Below, in pieces: positions 46,401 to 60,199 of a stretch of DNA of 64,000 bases; positions within the stretch are counted from its first letter, which is position 1, and each line of letters opens with the position of its first letter. A program made the translations under genes and the position numbers. The stretch comes from Cranoglanis bouderius (Eukaryota > Chordata > Actinopteri > Siluriformes > Cranoglanididae), in assembly GCA_023630585.1 (NCBI GenBank), contig CM042551.1, positions 6,712,501-6,776,500 of the forward strand. Direction: 5' to 3'. Under the pieces are notes generated by a model. That model was given only the letters and a program-made list of their open reading frames with translations. It made no database searches and had not been told where the DNA came from.

Positions 46401-49348
46401 GCTTGGCAATGCTGGGGTTTGAACTCATGACCTTCCGATCAGTAGCCCAACCGCTTAACCACTGAGCTACCACTGCCTTGTAGTGGTAGTAATATTAATT
46501 GTGGTGGTAGTAATAGTAATATTAATTGTGGTGGTGGTAGTAATATTAATAGTGGTGGTAGTAGTAGTAATATTGATAGTGGTGGTAGTAGTAATATTGA
46601 TAGTGGTGGTAGTAGTAATATTAATAGTGGTGGTAGTAGTAGTAATATTGATAGTGGTGGTGGTAGTAATATTAATAGTGGTGGTAGTAGTAATATTAAT
46701 AGTGGTGGTAGTAATAGTAATATTGATAGTGGTGGTAGTAATAGTAATATTAATTGTGGTGGTGGTAGTAATAATAATATTAATAGTGGTGGTGGTAGTA
46801 ATATTAATAGTGGTAGTAGTAGTAAAATTAATAGTGGTGGTGGTAGTAATATTAATAGTGGTGGTAGTAGTAGTAATATTAATAGTGGTGGTAGTAGTAA
46901 TATTAATAGTGGTGGTGGTAGTAATATTAATAGTGGTAGTGGGTGTAATATTAATAGTGGTAGTGGTAGTAATATTAATAGTGGTGGTAGTATTAATATT
47001 AATAGTGGTAGTGGGTGTAATATTAATAGTGGTAGTGGGTGTAATATTAATAGTGGTAGTGGTAGTAATATTAATAGTGGTGGTGGTAGTAATATTAATA
47101 GTGGTGCTGTTGGTAGTAGTAGTAGTAGTAGCAAAATGCTGCCATAAAGAAAAGTTGTAGGATTATAACACACTGGTTAAACCCTGTTTCTAGGGAAGTG
47201 ATACAAATTCATCCACAATTGAGTATGAATTATTTTGTACACACCAGGTATCTGTGCTTTTTCGATAATATTGAATATTGAAGCTTCCTTCCTCATGTCG
47301 TCTCAGGGAGTTTTTCCTTGCCACCGCCGCCTCTGGCTTTCTCATTAGGCATACAATTTAAAATTTATGTCCAGATTTCTGTAAAGCTGCTTTGTGACAT
47401 TGTCCTTTGATAAAAGCTCTATATAAACAAAATTTAACTGAATTATAATCTGTCATAATTGATATATAATTTGTGATTGTGTTCTTGATCCATTTTGATC
47501 CGAATCCTCCATTTGTTGCATTATTTGTTTATTATTATTCTTGGATTATGTGTAGCGTCTTCAGTACAAGTCCCTGTGTATGAGCTGTCACAATAGAAAC
47601 AATAATGTGTTAGAACGAGCGCAGTAATGTTAACCTATTGTTCACGTTACAGCTGGAACTACTGTCCGAGCTATAGACCATTGACTGAAGAATTCGTGAC
47701 AGTGTTCGACTACGCATGAATGTTTATTGGTTCAGCTGTTCAGAAGTAAGCAGGCCTTCTGCTGTGTTCTCAGTACAGGGAACATTGTGGCCTGTGGTAA
47801 TCACACACACTCCCGAAGCACAGAATAAAGATTATTCCTTTAACTGAACCCACAGTGAATAATGAAACCACAGTCAGTCACTCATCAGAGAAGATGGTGG
47901 CTCAGTGGTTTAGCATTCATTGGTAACAGGAGAAGGGTTGCTGATTTCTTTTTTTGTTTGTTTGTTTTTTATAGATGCTGCGAAAGCATGTGATGTTGAC
48001 TGATATAGACACAGAATACAGGTTCTCTAGGAGTATACTGTTCTGATGCCTTTGATTATCCATTTATTTATTTATTTATTTTTATTTTTATTTTTTTATT
48101 TAACATAACTTGGCAAGCTTGCACAGAATGTGCCAGTCTCTCTGAATGTCAGTATCAGAATCAGATCAGTATCTGTTAAGCCTGTTTTATCCTCCGTCAG
48201 AAGTGCTTCTGAGAAATGGACCTGTGAAAAGGCTGGAACGGTCCTGGTTTTGCAGAACACTAGAAGGTTCTTGGCTGTTTGCATTTTATCAAACAAGGGA
48301 TAGTTTTTTTTTTTATCTCGCTACTGGGGAATGGAGTTAACAAATCGCTTTAGTACTGCAGCCTCTGCTCACACGCTTATGTCATGTCACAGAAGTAAAA
48401 TTGAAGGTCCAGCAAATATCTCAATACTGGCCAACTGGTGAGGAGGTGGACGGCAAGCCAGTCGTCATCTACTGAGTCCTCAGATTGTCTCTATTGTAAA
48501 GGAAATATTTTTTTTTAAAAATCAGTGCACTGGTTTGAGGTTTATACACTGAGTAAAAAAAAAAAAACACATGGCCACAAATTCTTAATTTAATGAACGT
48601 GTAGAAAATGGCACATATTTTAAAAAGAGTAAATGGCACAGCTCTTTTGTTCTGGAGTCATGCTTTAGTTTTTACTTTGTGCTTTAGTTTACTATTCGTA
48701 TCGTTCCATGATGTCGGAGTTTGTTTATGAAAAAGGTGGCTCCAGGTTTCTCAGCTGAAAAGTTGTTATTGAAGTGCTGTTCAAACGTATTGTTGTTCTA
48801 ACGACTGCACGTTCTAATGCACGATTTTCTGCAAATGAATTGATGGATAACTTGCTGTAATGAGCCATAATGAGCTGCCAGTCTTCTGAAGTGATGTGAT
48901 GTCAAGGCCAAAAATGGAGGCTGTTTAAAGGGGTTGCAACTAATTTCTTAAAAAAGAAAAGAAAAAAAAAAAAAGTTTCAAAGCACCGCTTTTCACTTTT
49001 CAGTGTCCATCATTAACATTTTCAGTCTTAATTCAAACTGAAGTGATAAGAAACTGTTACAAGCTTTCAAGAAGGCACAATATGTTATGAGTAAGAGAAA
49101 GACGTATGAGCTGGATAAAGTATTGTCGTGTTTACAATCTTTTTTAGGATAATGAGAAGAGGACTCCCCTCCACGCTGCAGCCTACTTGGGTGACGCTGA
49201 GATCATCGAGCTTCTCATTCTGTCAGGTATATATATGTGTGTGTGCGTTGGCTTTTCCTTCTTGGAAACTCACCATTTCTCAGTACAGATACATGAGACC
49301 CTATCCAGATTACACACACAAATATAAACCCTCTACTACCATTCATAC

Positions 49349-49393
<45 letters not shown>

Positions 49394-49652
49394 GAGTCAG
49401 CTGATCTCCTGGAGAACTAACTAGTATGCAGGAGGGGGAGCACACTGTTATGGGAGATTGATGAAGACCAGCAGGTGCAGCTTTGCTATTTTAAATTCCA
49501 CACATGTGGCCTCAAAGGATCATGGAAATCCTAAACAGGTTTCAGGAATTAGGTTATGTAATGGTTTCTCTGTTGCTTGTATTAGTGAATGATGTTACAT
49601 TAAGTTTATGATGATGGAATGGAACCATAATCTTGCCTCTTTCACCTCTCTT

Positions 49653-49692
<40 letters not shown>

Positions 49693-52600
49693 CTCTCTCT
49701 CTCTCTGTTTCTATCCATACAGGAGCGAGAGTAAATGCCAAAGATAATAAGTGGCTGACCCCTCTTCATCGTGCCGTTGCCTCCTGCAGTGAGGTATCAC
49801 ATCATATTACACTACACAAGTACACACACGAATGCAAACTAACTGTACACCCCACTATTCACACTGTCTCCGTGTGTATGTGCGTAGGAGGCAGTTCAGG
49901 TGCTGCTGAAGCACTCGGCTGATGTGAATGCTCGGGATAAGAACTGGCAGACTCCACTACACGTGGCGGCGTCTAACAAAGCGGTGCGCTGTGCCGAGGC
50001 TCTCGTCCCCCTGCTCAGCAACGTAAACGTGTCGGACCGCGCGGGACGCACCGCCCTGCACCACGCTGCCTTCAGCGGACACCTCGAGGTCCCACTCTGC
50101 ACATTACAATACTACACAACACAGTGCTATAGTATGCCATACATTACTATACAATACTACACTGCACAATAGAGTACCATGTTGTAGTCATATTTACAAT
50201 ACAATACAATACTGCGCAATGCAGTACCATACTATAATATAGATGTATTTACGATAGATGTATTTACGATACTACGATACTACTGTACAATGCAGTACCA
50301 TATCCTAATATAGTTGTATATACTATACTATGGTGTACTGTACAATTTAATACTGTGCTATACCATTATATAGTCGTCTATACTATATTACAACCGTACT
50401 ATACTATGGTATATTATACTACAGTGTACTGTAGTGTACAATGCAGTACCATACACTAATAAAGGCATATATACTATACTATACTATAACTGTGGTTTAA
50501 TATGGTGTACTGTACAATTTAGTACTGTGATATACCATAATATTGCTGTCTATACTATAACTGTACTATACTATGTTATACTACGGTGTACTTTACTGTA
50601 AAATGCAGTACTGTACTATACCATTATATAGTCATGTACAGTGGTGTGAAAAAGTATTTGCCCCCATTCTGTTTTTGTGTATATCTCATACTAAATTGTT
50701 TCAGAAATTAAAACAAAATCTAAGATAAAAGAAAAGCAACCTGAGTAAACACAAAATACAGTTTTTTAATGATAATGTTATTTATTGAAGTAAAAACTTT
50801 ACCCAATACCAACTGGGCCTGTGTGAAATTGTATTTGCTCCCGTAGTTACTAATTCCCCAAATCTACGAAACTGCATTCATAATGGGGTTCAGCTGGACT
50901 GGACGCAACCAGGCCTGATTACTGCAAACCCTCTTCAATCAAATCAACACTTAACTAGAACTTTTCCAACAGCATGAAGCTGGTTAAAAGGTCTTGCCCA
51001 GTAACACACTATGCCAAAGTTGAAAGAAATTCCAGAAATGATGAGGAAGAAGGTGATTGAAATACATCAGTCTGGGAAGGGTCACAAAGCTATTTCAAAG
51101 TCTCTGAGACTCCAAAGAACCACAGTGAGAGCCATTATCTCCAAATGGAAAAACTCGGCACAGTAGTGAACCTTCCCAGAAGTGGTCGACCTTCCAAAAT
51201 TCCTCCAAGAGCACAGCAACTACTCATCTAGGAAGTCACAAAAGAGCTGAGGACAACATCAAAGGACCTACTGGCCTCTCTTGCATCAATAAAGGTCACT
51301 GGTCATGACTCCACTATCAGAAAGACACTGGGCAAAAATGGCATCCATGGAAGAGTGGCGAGGCGAAAACCACTGCTAACCCAGAAGAACATTAAGGCTC
51401 ATCTGAATTTTGCCAAAACACAACTTGATGATCTTCAAACCTTTGGGGAGAATGTTCTGTGGATTGATGAGTTGAAAGTGGAACTGTTTGGAAGACAGGA
51501 GTCCTGTTACATCAGGCATAAACGAAACACCGAATTCCACAAAAAGAACATCATACCTACGGTCGAGCATGGTGGTGGAAGTGTGATGGTGTGGGGATGC
51601 TTTGCTGCTTCAGGGCCTGGGCAACTTGCAATAATTGAGGGAAACATGAATTCTGCTCTCTACCAGAAAATCCTAAAGGACAATGTCTGGTCTTCAGTCC
51701 GTAAGTTGAAATTCAAGTGCAACTGGATTATGCAGCAAGACAATGATCCAAAGCCTAGGAGGAAGTCCAAAAAAAGGCTAAAAAATTAAAGTTTTGGAGT
51801 GGCCTAGTCAAAGTCCTGACTTGAACCAACTGAGATGCTGTGGCAGGACTTTAAACGGGCAGTTTGTGCTCGAAAACCCTCCAATGTGGCTGAACTAAAG
51901 CAGTTCTCCAAAGAAGAGTGAGCCAGAATTACACCACAGTGCTGTGAACGACTGATCTCCAGTTATCTGAAGTGTTTGGTTGCAGTTATTGCTGCTAAAG
52001 GTGGCACAACCAGATTTTAAGTTTAAGGGTTCAATTAGTTTTTCACATGGGTGATAGGGGTTGGATAATTTTTTTTGCTTCAGTAAAAAAAATGAATAAA
52101 TAAAAACACTTTGTGTGTTTACTCAGGTTGCCTTTGTTTTATGTTGTATTTTGTATTTTGTTTGAATATCTAAAACTATATACACACTATATACACAAAA
52201 ACGGAAGAAATCAGAATGCGGCAAATACTTTTTCACAGCACTGTTTACTATACTATAGTATACTGTACTATACAATGCAATACCATACTATAATATAATT
52301 GTATTTACAATACTTTTATACTGTACTGTACTGTACTATACTGTAGTGTAGCACAGTGTAGTGTACAATACAGTACCATACTATAATAGAGTCGTATTTG
52401 CAATCAACTACACAACATACCACAAAACTGTACTATCGTTTACTGAAATATACAATACTACACTAAGCAATACAATGCCATGCTATAATATAGTCAATAT
52501 AATATTGTATATTTACAATATAAAGCTATGCTATAATGTGCTTACACTACACAACACTACAGTGTGCAATACAGTACTATATTATACTTATAGTAATATT

Positions 52601-52799
52601 TATTATACAATGCAATAATATATTGTACTGTACTATAAAATAATATACAGTGTAATACAGGACCATTTATAATAGTATACTGAAATCGTCCTTATACTAG
52701 CATGTATATACTATTCTATATTGTACCATACTATGCTGTGCCATATCTGCAAAGTGTATCTATCTGTATGATTGGGGTGGCATGTTAATTTATTTCGAG

Positions 52800-52868
<69 letters not shown>

Positions 52869-54378
52869 GTGCATCTCAATAAATTAGAATGTCGTGGAAA
52901 AGTTCGTTTATTTCAGTAATTCAACTCAAATTGTGAAACTCGTGTATTAAATAAATTCAATGCCACAGACTGAAGTAGTTTAAGTCTTTGGTTCTTTTAA
53001 TTGTGATGATTTTGGCTCACATTTAACAAAAACCCACCAATTCACAATCTCAACAAATTAGAATATGGTGACATGCCAATCAGCTAATCAACTCAAAACA
53101 CCTGCAAAGGTTTCCTGAGCCTTCAAAATGGTCTCTCAGGTTGGTTCACTAGGTAAGCCACAAACATTCATTGCCAAAGAAGCTGGCTGTTCACAGAGTG
53201 CTGTATCCAAGCATGTTAACAGAAAGTTGAGTGGAAGGAAAAATTGTGGAAGAAAAAGATGCACAACCAACCGAGAGAACCGCAGCCTTATGAGGATTGT
53301 CAAGCAAAATCGATTCAAGAATTTGAGTGAACTTCACAAGGAATGGACTGAGGCTGGGGTCAAGGCATCAAGAGCCACCACACACAGACGTGCCAAGGAA
53401 TTTGGCTACAGTTGTCGTATTCCACTTGTTAAGCCACTCCTGAACCACAGACAACGTCAGAGGCGTCTTACCTGGGCTAACGAGAAGAAGAACTGGACTG
53501 TTGCCCAGTGGTCCAATATCCTCTTTTCAGATGGGAGCAAGTTTTGTATTTCATTTGGAAACCAAGGTCCTAGAGTCTGGAGGAAGGGTGGAGAAGCTCA
53601 TAGCCCAAGTTGCTTGAAGTCCAGTGTTCAGTTTCCACAGTCTGTGATGATTTGGGGTGCAATGTCATCTGCTGGTGTTGGTCCATTGTGTTTTTTGAAA
53701 AGCAAAGTCACTGCACCCGTTTACCAAGAAATTTTGGAGCACTTCATGCTTCCTTCTGCTGACCAGCTTTTTGAAGATGCTGATTTCATTTTCCAGCAGG
53801 ATTTGGCACCTGCCCACACTGCCAAAAGCACCAAAAGTTGGTTAAATGACCATGGTGTTGGTGTGCTTGACTGGCCAGCAAACTCACCACACCTGAACCC
53901 CATAGAGAATCTATGGGGTATTGTCAAGAGGAAAATGAGAAACAAGAGACCAAAAAATGCAGATGAGCTGAAGGCCACTGTCAAAGAAACCTGGGCTTCC
54001 ATACCACCTCAGCAGTGCCACAAACTGATCACCTCCATGCCACGCCGAATTGAGGCAGCAATTAAAGCAAAAGGAGCCCCTACCAAGTATTGAGTACATG
54101 TACAGTAAATGAACATACTTTCCAGAAGGCCAACAATTCACTAAAAATGTTTTTTATATTGGTCTTATGAAGTATTCTAATTTGTTGAGATAGTGAATTG
54201 GTGGGTTTTTGTTAAATGTGAGCCAAAATCATCACAATTAAAAGAACCAAAGACTTAAACTACTTCAGTCTGTGGCATTGAATTTATTTAATACACGAGT
54301 TTCACAATTTGAGTTGAATTACTGAAATAAATGAACTTTTCCACGACATTCTAATTTATTGAGATGCACCTGTATATG

Positions 54379-54462
<84 letters not shown>

Positions 54463-57400
54463 GTGTGTATGTGTGTGTGTGCTTTAATTCATGTAATGGT
54501 ACTAAAGAGCAGGGTTTTTTTGTATAATTATATTATACTACATTATATTTAAAATAGATGCAAATTACAATGCAAAGAAATAGGTGTTCGATCATAGCTG
54601 TGATGTCAATAATAATGAATAACAGATAAATCAGGAGTGGCACTTCTTAATGCTTTTCTCTCGCTCTGTTTACATCTGAGCAATTTGGTCATTAGTTCAG
54701 CTTTCGCTTATTTAATGATGTGTTCAGCTAAAATCCTTCCATTGTTAACCCACAGCACTTTAGAGTCGTATCATATATTTTAAGTAAATCCCAGTAAAAT
54801 TGGTAATGGGTGGCTTGTACTGTTGTAGATGGTGAAGCTTCTGCTGTCCAGAGGAGCCAACATCAATGCGTTTGATAAGAAGGACAGGAGAGCTATACAC
54901 TGGGCTGCGTATATGGGTAAGTCACAGCAGGGATCCATATATCTGCACTCCATCAGCTCTGCTTCATTACTCAGCACTGTGTGTTGTGCCCTAGTTTCCA
55001 GCAGACTGAGCCACTTCAGGCTAATGAGTATCCAGAGCTCGGCTCTGATGCTCTGTGTCAGCCTGTGGCTGTTCTATAGAAAAGACTGATGCATTTCTTT
55101 GTTTTCTCGCCTTTTTTTTTTCTTGTTTGCGTTTTCTCTTCTTTTTTTTCCTCTTTTGTTCCTTTGTTCTCTCTGTGTCATTGTATTTCTTTTCTCCGCC
55201 CTCTTTTTTTTTTCCTTCCCCCTCTTACTCTTAGGTCATATGGAGGTGGTGCGCTTGTTGGTGTCTCACGGTGCAGAGGTGGTGTGTAAGGATAAGAAGG
55301 GCTACACGCCGCTCCACGCTGCAGCTTCTAGTGGGATGATCGGTGTGGTGAAATACCTGCTGGATCTGGGCGTCGAGGTACATTTACCCCTCCCACAGAA
55401 CTGCCACATAACCCTCCCCATCCCTGATAACGTATCTCTTGAATGTAATGTTCACCCTGGGGCTCGCATTGATTTATACACTGATTATATATAGTCTAGT
55501 AAGGTATTCTCTATATGAATAACATAGAATTTTTATTTAAAGCACGTTTTAAATAAAGTTTTGATTTCAAATAGAGATGACGAGGTGCAGAGGGAGATGG
55601 GGGCATGTCTAATTTGCATACCATGCATATTCATAGACCTGTCTCATTCTTTATGAGAGGAGGCAATTTTTAGTGGTGTTTTGGAAAAAAAAAAAATCAT
55701 GAAACAGTTTTGATTGAAACGATCTTTAAGAACATATTGTTTTTGTAAAAATATATAATCAGCACGGGTACTGATCATACAAGTAATAATCAACACGTTT
55801 ACCAATGGGTTTAATATTAATATTTGATGTAATTTGCCAATATTCAAATATTGTGCTTGAAATGAAAAGCAGAGTCCTTAAATTCCTCCCTACTCTCTCC
55901 TCATCTCTCTGTCTCACTTTTTCTCTAGATCAATGAACCGAATGCGTACGGAAACACCCCGCTGCACGTGGCGTGCTACAACGGTCAGGACGTGGTAGTG
56001 AACGAGTTAATTGAATCAGGTGCTAACGTCAACCAGGTCAACGAGAAGGGCTTTGCACCGCTGCACTTTACCGCTGCCTCTCGCCAGGGGGCGCTGTGCC
56101 TGGAACTGCTAGTGGGTAACGGCGCAGACGTCAACATCAAGGTGAGTGTCCGCAGCAAATGACCTGTCTTCATGTAAACCGTTATTTACACAGATATAAC
56201 ATGGTCAATAAAATAGTCTTGTTTTTGTCTATTGAAGGATCATTTGTGTAAGCAATTCAATATCAGACGGTACATCAGTAATCAGTTAACGTAGCACACA
56301 CGTCTGGACAGATTAGACATATCAGAGCTTATTTATCATGGAAAACCTTACTTTGAATTAAGTAAGGAATAAAACTTGGCGGGCCATGCTGTTCTTGGAA
56401 AATAATCAACAGTAAGGTGGTCCTCCATGCAAGTCCTGACGTAAGTTTTTTTTTTTTGTTTGTTTATGTTGTGGCCAAAATGCTTGATTTTGCTGCAGCT
56501 TTTAAAAAAAATTGTGCTGCAACTTGCAGAGTTTTTTGTGCTTTTTTTTTTTTTTAAGGGAAACTACTTGAATTGGCGAAATTGCAGTCGCGTGAAATTG
56601 TTTCGCACGGTCTTTCGCTGTGATGTTTGTTGGTAAATGAGACCTTTTAGCTGTTCTCGCGTGAATCGAAGAGGGCTTTGACTGAATGCGCGTTGTGATG
56701 ACGTCACATGACGCATCTTGACCCAAATCTGCAGAAAACCTGCGGTAATTTTGAAAAATTGCAAGCTCCCCTGAATATCGCGGAGTTAATTCCTGCTACG
56801 GCAAAGTCGCGAAATCCTGGAGGGACTGTTTTCGAGAGGGCGAATTAATATAAACCTTGCAGCCGGAAGTCCTGTCAGAGCTGCTGTTATAGAAAATTAA
56901 TCAATATCTTCTGACCAGTTCGTGTTAACGGTAAATTGAATGCAGAATTAAAATTTGCTGTATGCACCTTTTGTTTGCAGTTTATTCAGAAATTAAATTA
57001 AGGCTGTGTGTTTATTCACTTTAGTAGATGGTGGAAAAAAGGCATATCGGCTTTTCACTTTAGCAAATGCAATAGGCAGATATTCCTAGTTGATTATTTA
57101 AAATAAATAAATAAAATTTTTTGAAAAAACAGACACAAACGTGTGCCAGCTGGCTCTGAAGTCTTGTTTGATAGCACATTTTATTCCCCTTATATACAAA
57201 TAGTTCTGTCTGGGCACCTGTTTTCAGTGTGCAAAACGTTACTCCCAGAGAGCAGATCCCGTTCTTAGATTATTTCGAGCTGTGAATGTGTGTGTGTGTT
57301 GACTGGCAGAGGCTCGGGGAACAGGCTGACCCACATAAGAGACTCCTGGAGTAACAGAAGGTGGGGGGAAAACACTGCAGGGTACAAGCTGCTCTGTGTG

Positions 57401-60168
57401 TGTGTGTGTGTGTGTGTGTTCGTTCCTGAGCCCCTGCCATGTGGGTTCTCTCCATATGGCTTGCGGTTTGTATCTGAAAAGGCCAAGAGCAGAGTGGAGA
57501 TTTATAGTCATATTGAACCTGCTCGTTATTACGTATTGCTGTGTAATATGCATTCTGATATTGATCATTTTGTTCATAATTAATTTATTCATTCATTCTT
57601 CTTTAGTAAACACTTTATCCTGGTCATTGTGGCAGTGGATCCTGAGAACAGTGGACACAAAACACCCTGGATGGAACACCAGGGAACCATACACACATAT
57701 TTACACACTCATTCACCACTAGGGGTAATTTATCATAGCCAAGGCACACAGGAAAGTTTTTGGGATGCTGCATCACCGTGCTGCCTGATACATATATAAT
57801 ATGCATAATAAAATAAACAGTGTGGAATGTTTCATGTTTTCCCCCATCCACGTGGGTTCTCTGGTTTTCTCACACCTCCCAAAACATTCCGTTGGGTGAA
57901 TTGGCTACTATAAACAGGCTCGAGGTGATTAGAAAAGCCCACTACACTCTTGGCCTTTTGCATGGTGATGGATTGGTATTCCATCCAGGGTGTATTCCCG
58001 CCTCACGCCCAGTGTTCCCGGGATAAGCTCTGGCTCCATTGCGACCCAGACCAGGACAGAGCGCTTAATGAAGATTAATCAAAGAATGAATCAGTCAATG
58101 AATCAGTTTACACTTTACAAATTATATGCTCTAGTAAGTATTATATTTTCTGAAATTTACATTTTAAGTTGAAGAAATTTAACACATCCTGGATAATATG
58201 TGGATCCAAAAGTATTGGAACAGCAAGGCCAATTCTATTGTTTTTGTTATACATTGAAGACATTTGGGTTTTAGATCAGAAGATGATAGATCAGAATTTT
58301 TTTTGTTTTGTTTTTGTTTAACACATCTAGATGTAAATATGAGGAAATGAATGCTGACATTCTGATCTATCGTCTCATCTTCGTCTCTGGATCTCAAACC
58401 CAGATGTCTTCAATGTATAGCGAAAACGATAGAATTGGCCTTGCTGTTCCAGTACTTTCGGAGGGGGCTGTATATTTAACTTCAGCATAGTGTAGACACC
58501 GTGTTTTATAAATGTTCAGTGAAAATCGGTGAAGCCGTTTCTCTTTTTCCTTTTTTTTCCCCATTTCTTAACAGAGTAAAGATGGGAAAACGCCCCTCCA
58601 CATGGCCGCCATTCATGGCAGGTTCTCCAGATCTCAGGCTGTCATTCAGAGTGGTGAGTCTGGCTGCATGTTTTTTCTTCTTCTTCTTCGTCTTCTTTAG
58701 TCTTGTTCACTGAGGCCAGTGTGTGAACTGAGCTGAATTTTGTGTTAACAGGAGCTGAGATTGACTCTGAAGATAAGCATGGAAACTCACCTCTGCACAT
58801 AGCAGCTCGATACGGCCACGAGCTCCTCATCAACACCCTCATCAGCAACGGCGCTGACTTAGCCAAGTGAGTGCATGACCGTCAGAGAGCCTGAAAGGAC
58901 ATTGAATCTGATTTTGACTTGGCAGAGTTTTGCTTCTCCTGAAGGACTGTCCAGTTTGGTTTTGTCTCTACTGGCCCACAGCTCCCTGGGACAAAGTGGT
59001 ATTTAAAATAGACAAGCAGGGGCAAGGCTTATCCTAATATTCTGCCAAAGGAGCATGTGCTAATTAAAGGAAAATGGAGGAGAATGGCCAGACTGGCACA
59101 AACTGACAGGAACCCAAACGTCTCAGAACGCACAGCACGTCGAACCTTGAGGTGGATGGGCTACAACAGCACCAGACCACAGCAAGTTCCACTCCTGTCA
59201 GCCAAGAACAGGAATCTGATGCTTCAGTGTGCACAGACTCGCAGAAACTGGACAGCTGAAGGTTCGAAGATTCAGCTCGTTCAAGTTCGGGGTATTGTGC
59301 GTTCTGAGATGCATTTCTCTTCACCACGGTGGTAAAGAGTGGTTATTTGAGTTATTGTAGCCTTTAGTCAGCTGAAACCAGTGCTGGCCATTCTCCGCTG
59401 CACTGCTTCCACATGATTGGTTGATTGTATATTTGCATGAATGAGCAGGTGTACAGGTGTTCCTATTACAGTGTTCGGTGAGTGTATATTGGCAAGAAAA
59501 AATCATTTAGGAGCACATGTTTGTTTGCCATTTACTCCCCGCTCAAATATTTTTCATGTCTTTTCTTCTAACCTGCCTTCTTCTTCTTCTACTATTTCTT
59601 TTACTACTTTATGTTCTACTACTACTACTTTAAATACTACAACTTCTTCTTCTTTTACTACTTTTTTTTCTCCTACTACTGCTACTACTACTACTATTAC
59701 TAGTACTTCTACTGCCACCACTCCTACTTCTACTTCTTTTACTATTTCTTCTATTAAAAACATAGTATGTTTTAAAAATTTCACTTCCTCTCCACTCATA
59801 TTTTTCGTCACTGTTTTATTTTTTTCCTTCTACTCCTACTGCTTCTATTACCCTTACTACTACTAGAAATACTATAACTACTACTTCTTCCTTCTTCTTC
59901 CTCTTTTATTTCTTCTACTTCTGCTTCTACTGTACTGCTACTGCTCCTTCTTCTACTTCTTTTACTACTGTTACTATATTTTTCTGTCTATTAAAAAACA
60001 TAAGAGCACAAAAAAAAAGTTTTTTCCCCCCAATTTCTCCCCACTCAGTTATTTTTGGTCAGTATTTTATTTCTTCTTCTTCTTCTACTACTACTTTCAT
60101 AATCTAGTCCAGAGCCATATCATCCTGCAGTTCTCGCCTGATTTCTTACTGAATCTAAGCAGGGTTGA

Positions 60169-60199
<31 letters not shown>

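Noticed and set aside
46439..47173. Long Leu/Ile/Pro and Val/Ile frames on both strands (225-244 codons)
   Set aside because: They are translations of the GTGGTAGTAATATTAATA minisatellite, which lacks stop codons in those frames. Overlapping opposite-strand frames show it is composition, not coding.
56502..56764. Minus-strand frames of 66-74 codons
   Set aside because: They lie inside a non-autonomous DNA element and do not resemble any protein I know.
59441..59866. 141-codon Ser/Thr/Phe-rich frame
   Set aside because: It is the translation of an irregular CTT/CTA repeat next to a Tc1 remnant. There are no splice sites or recognisable protein.
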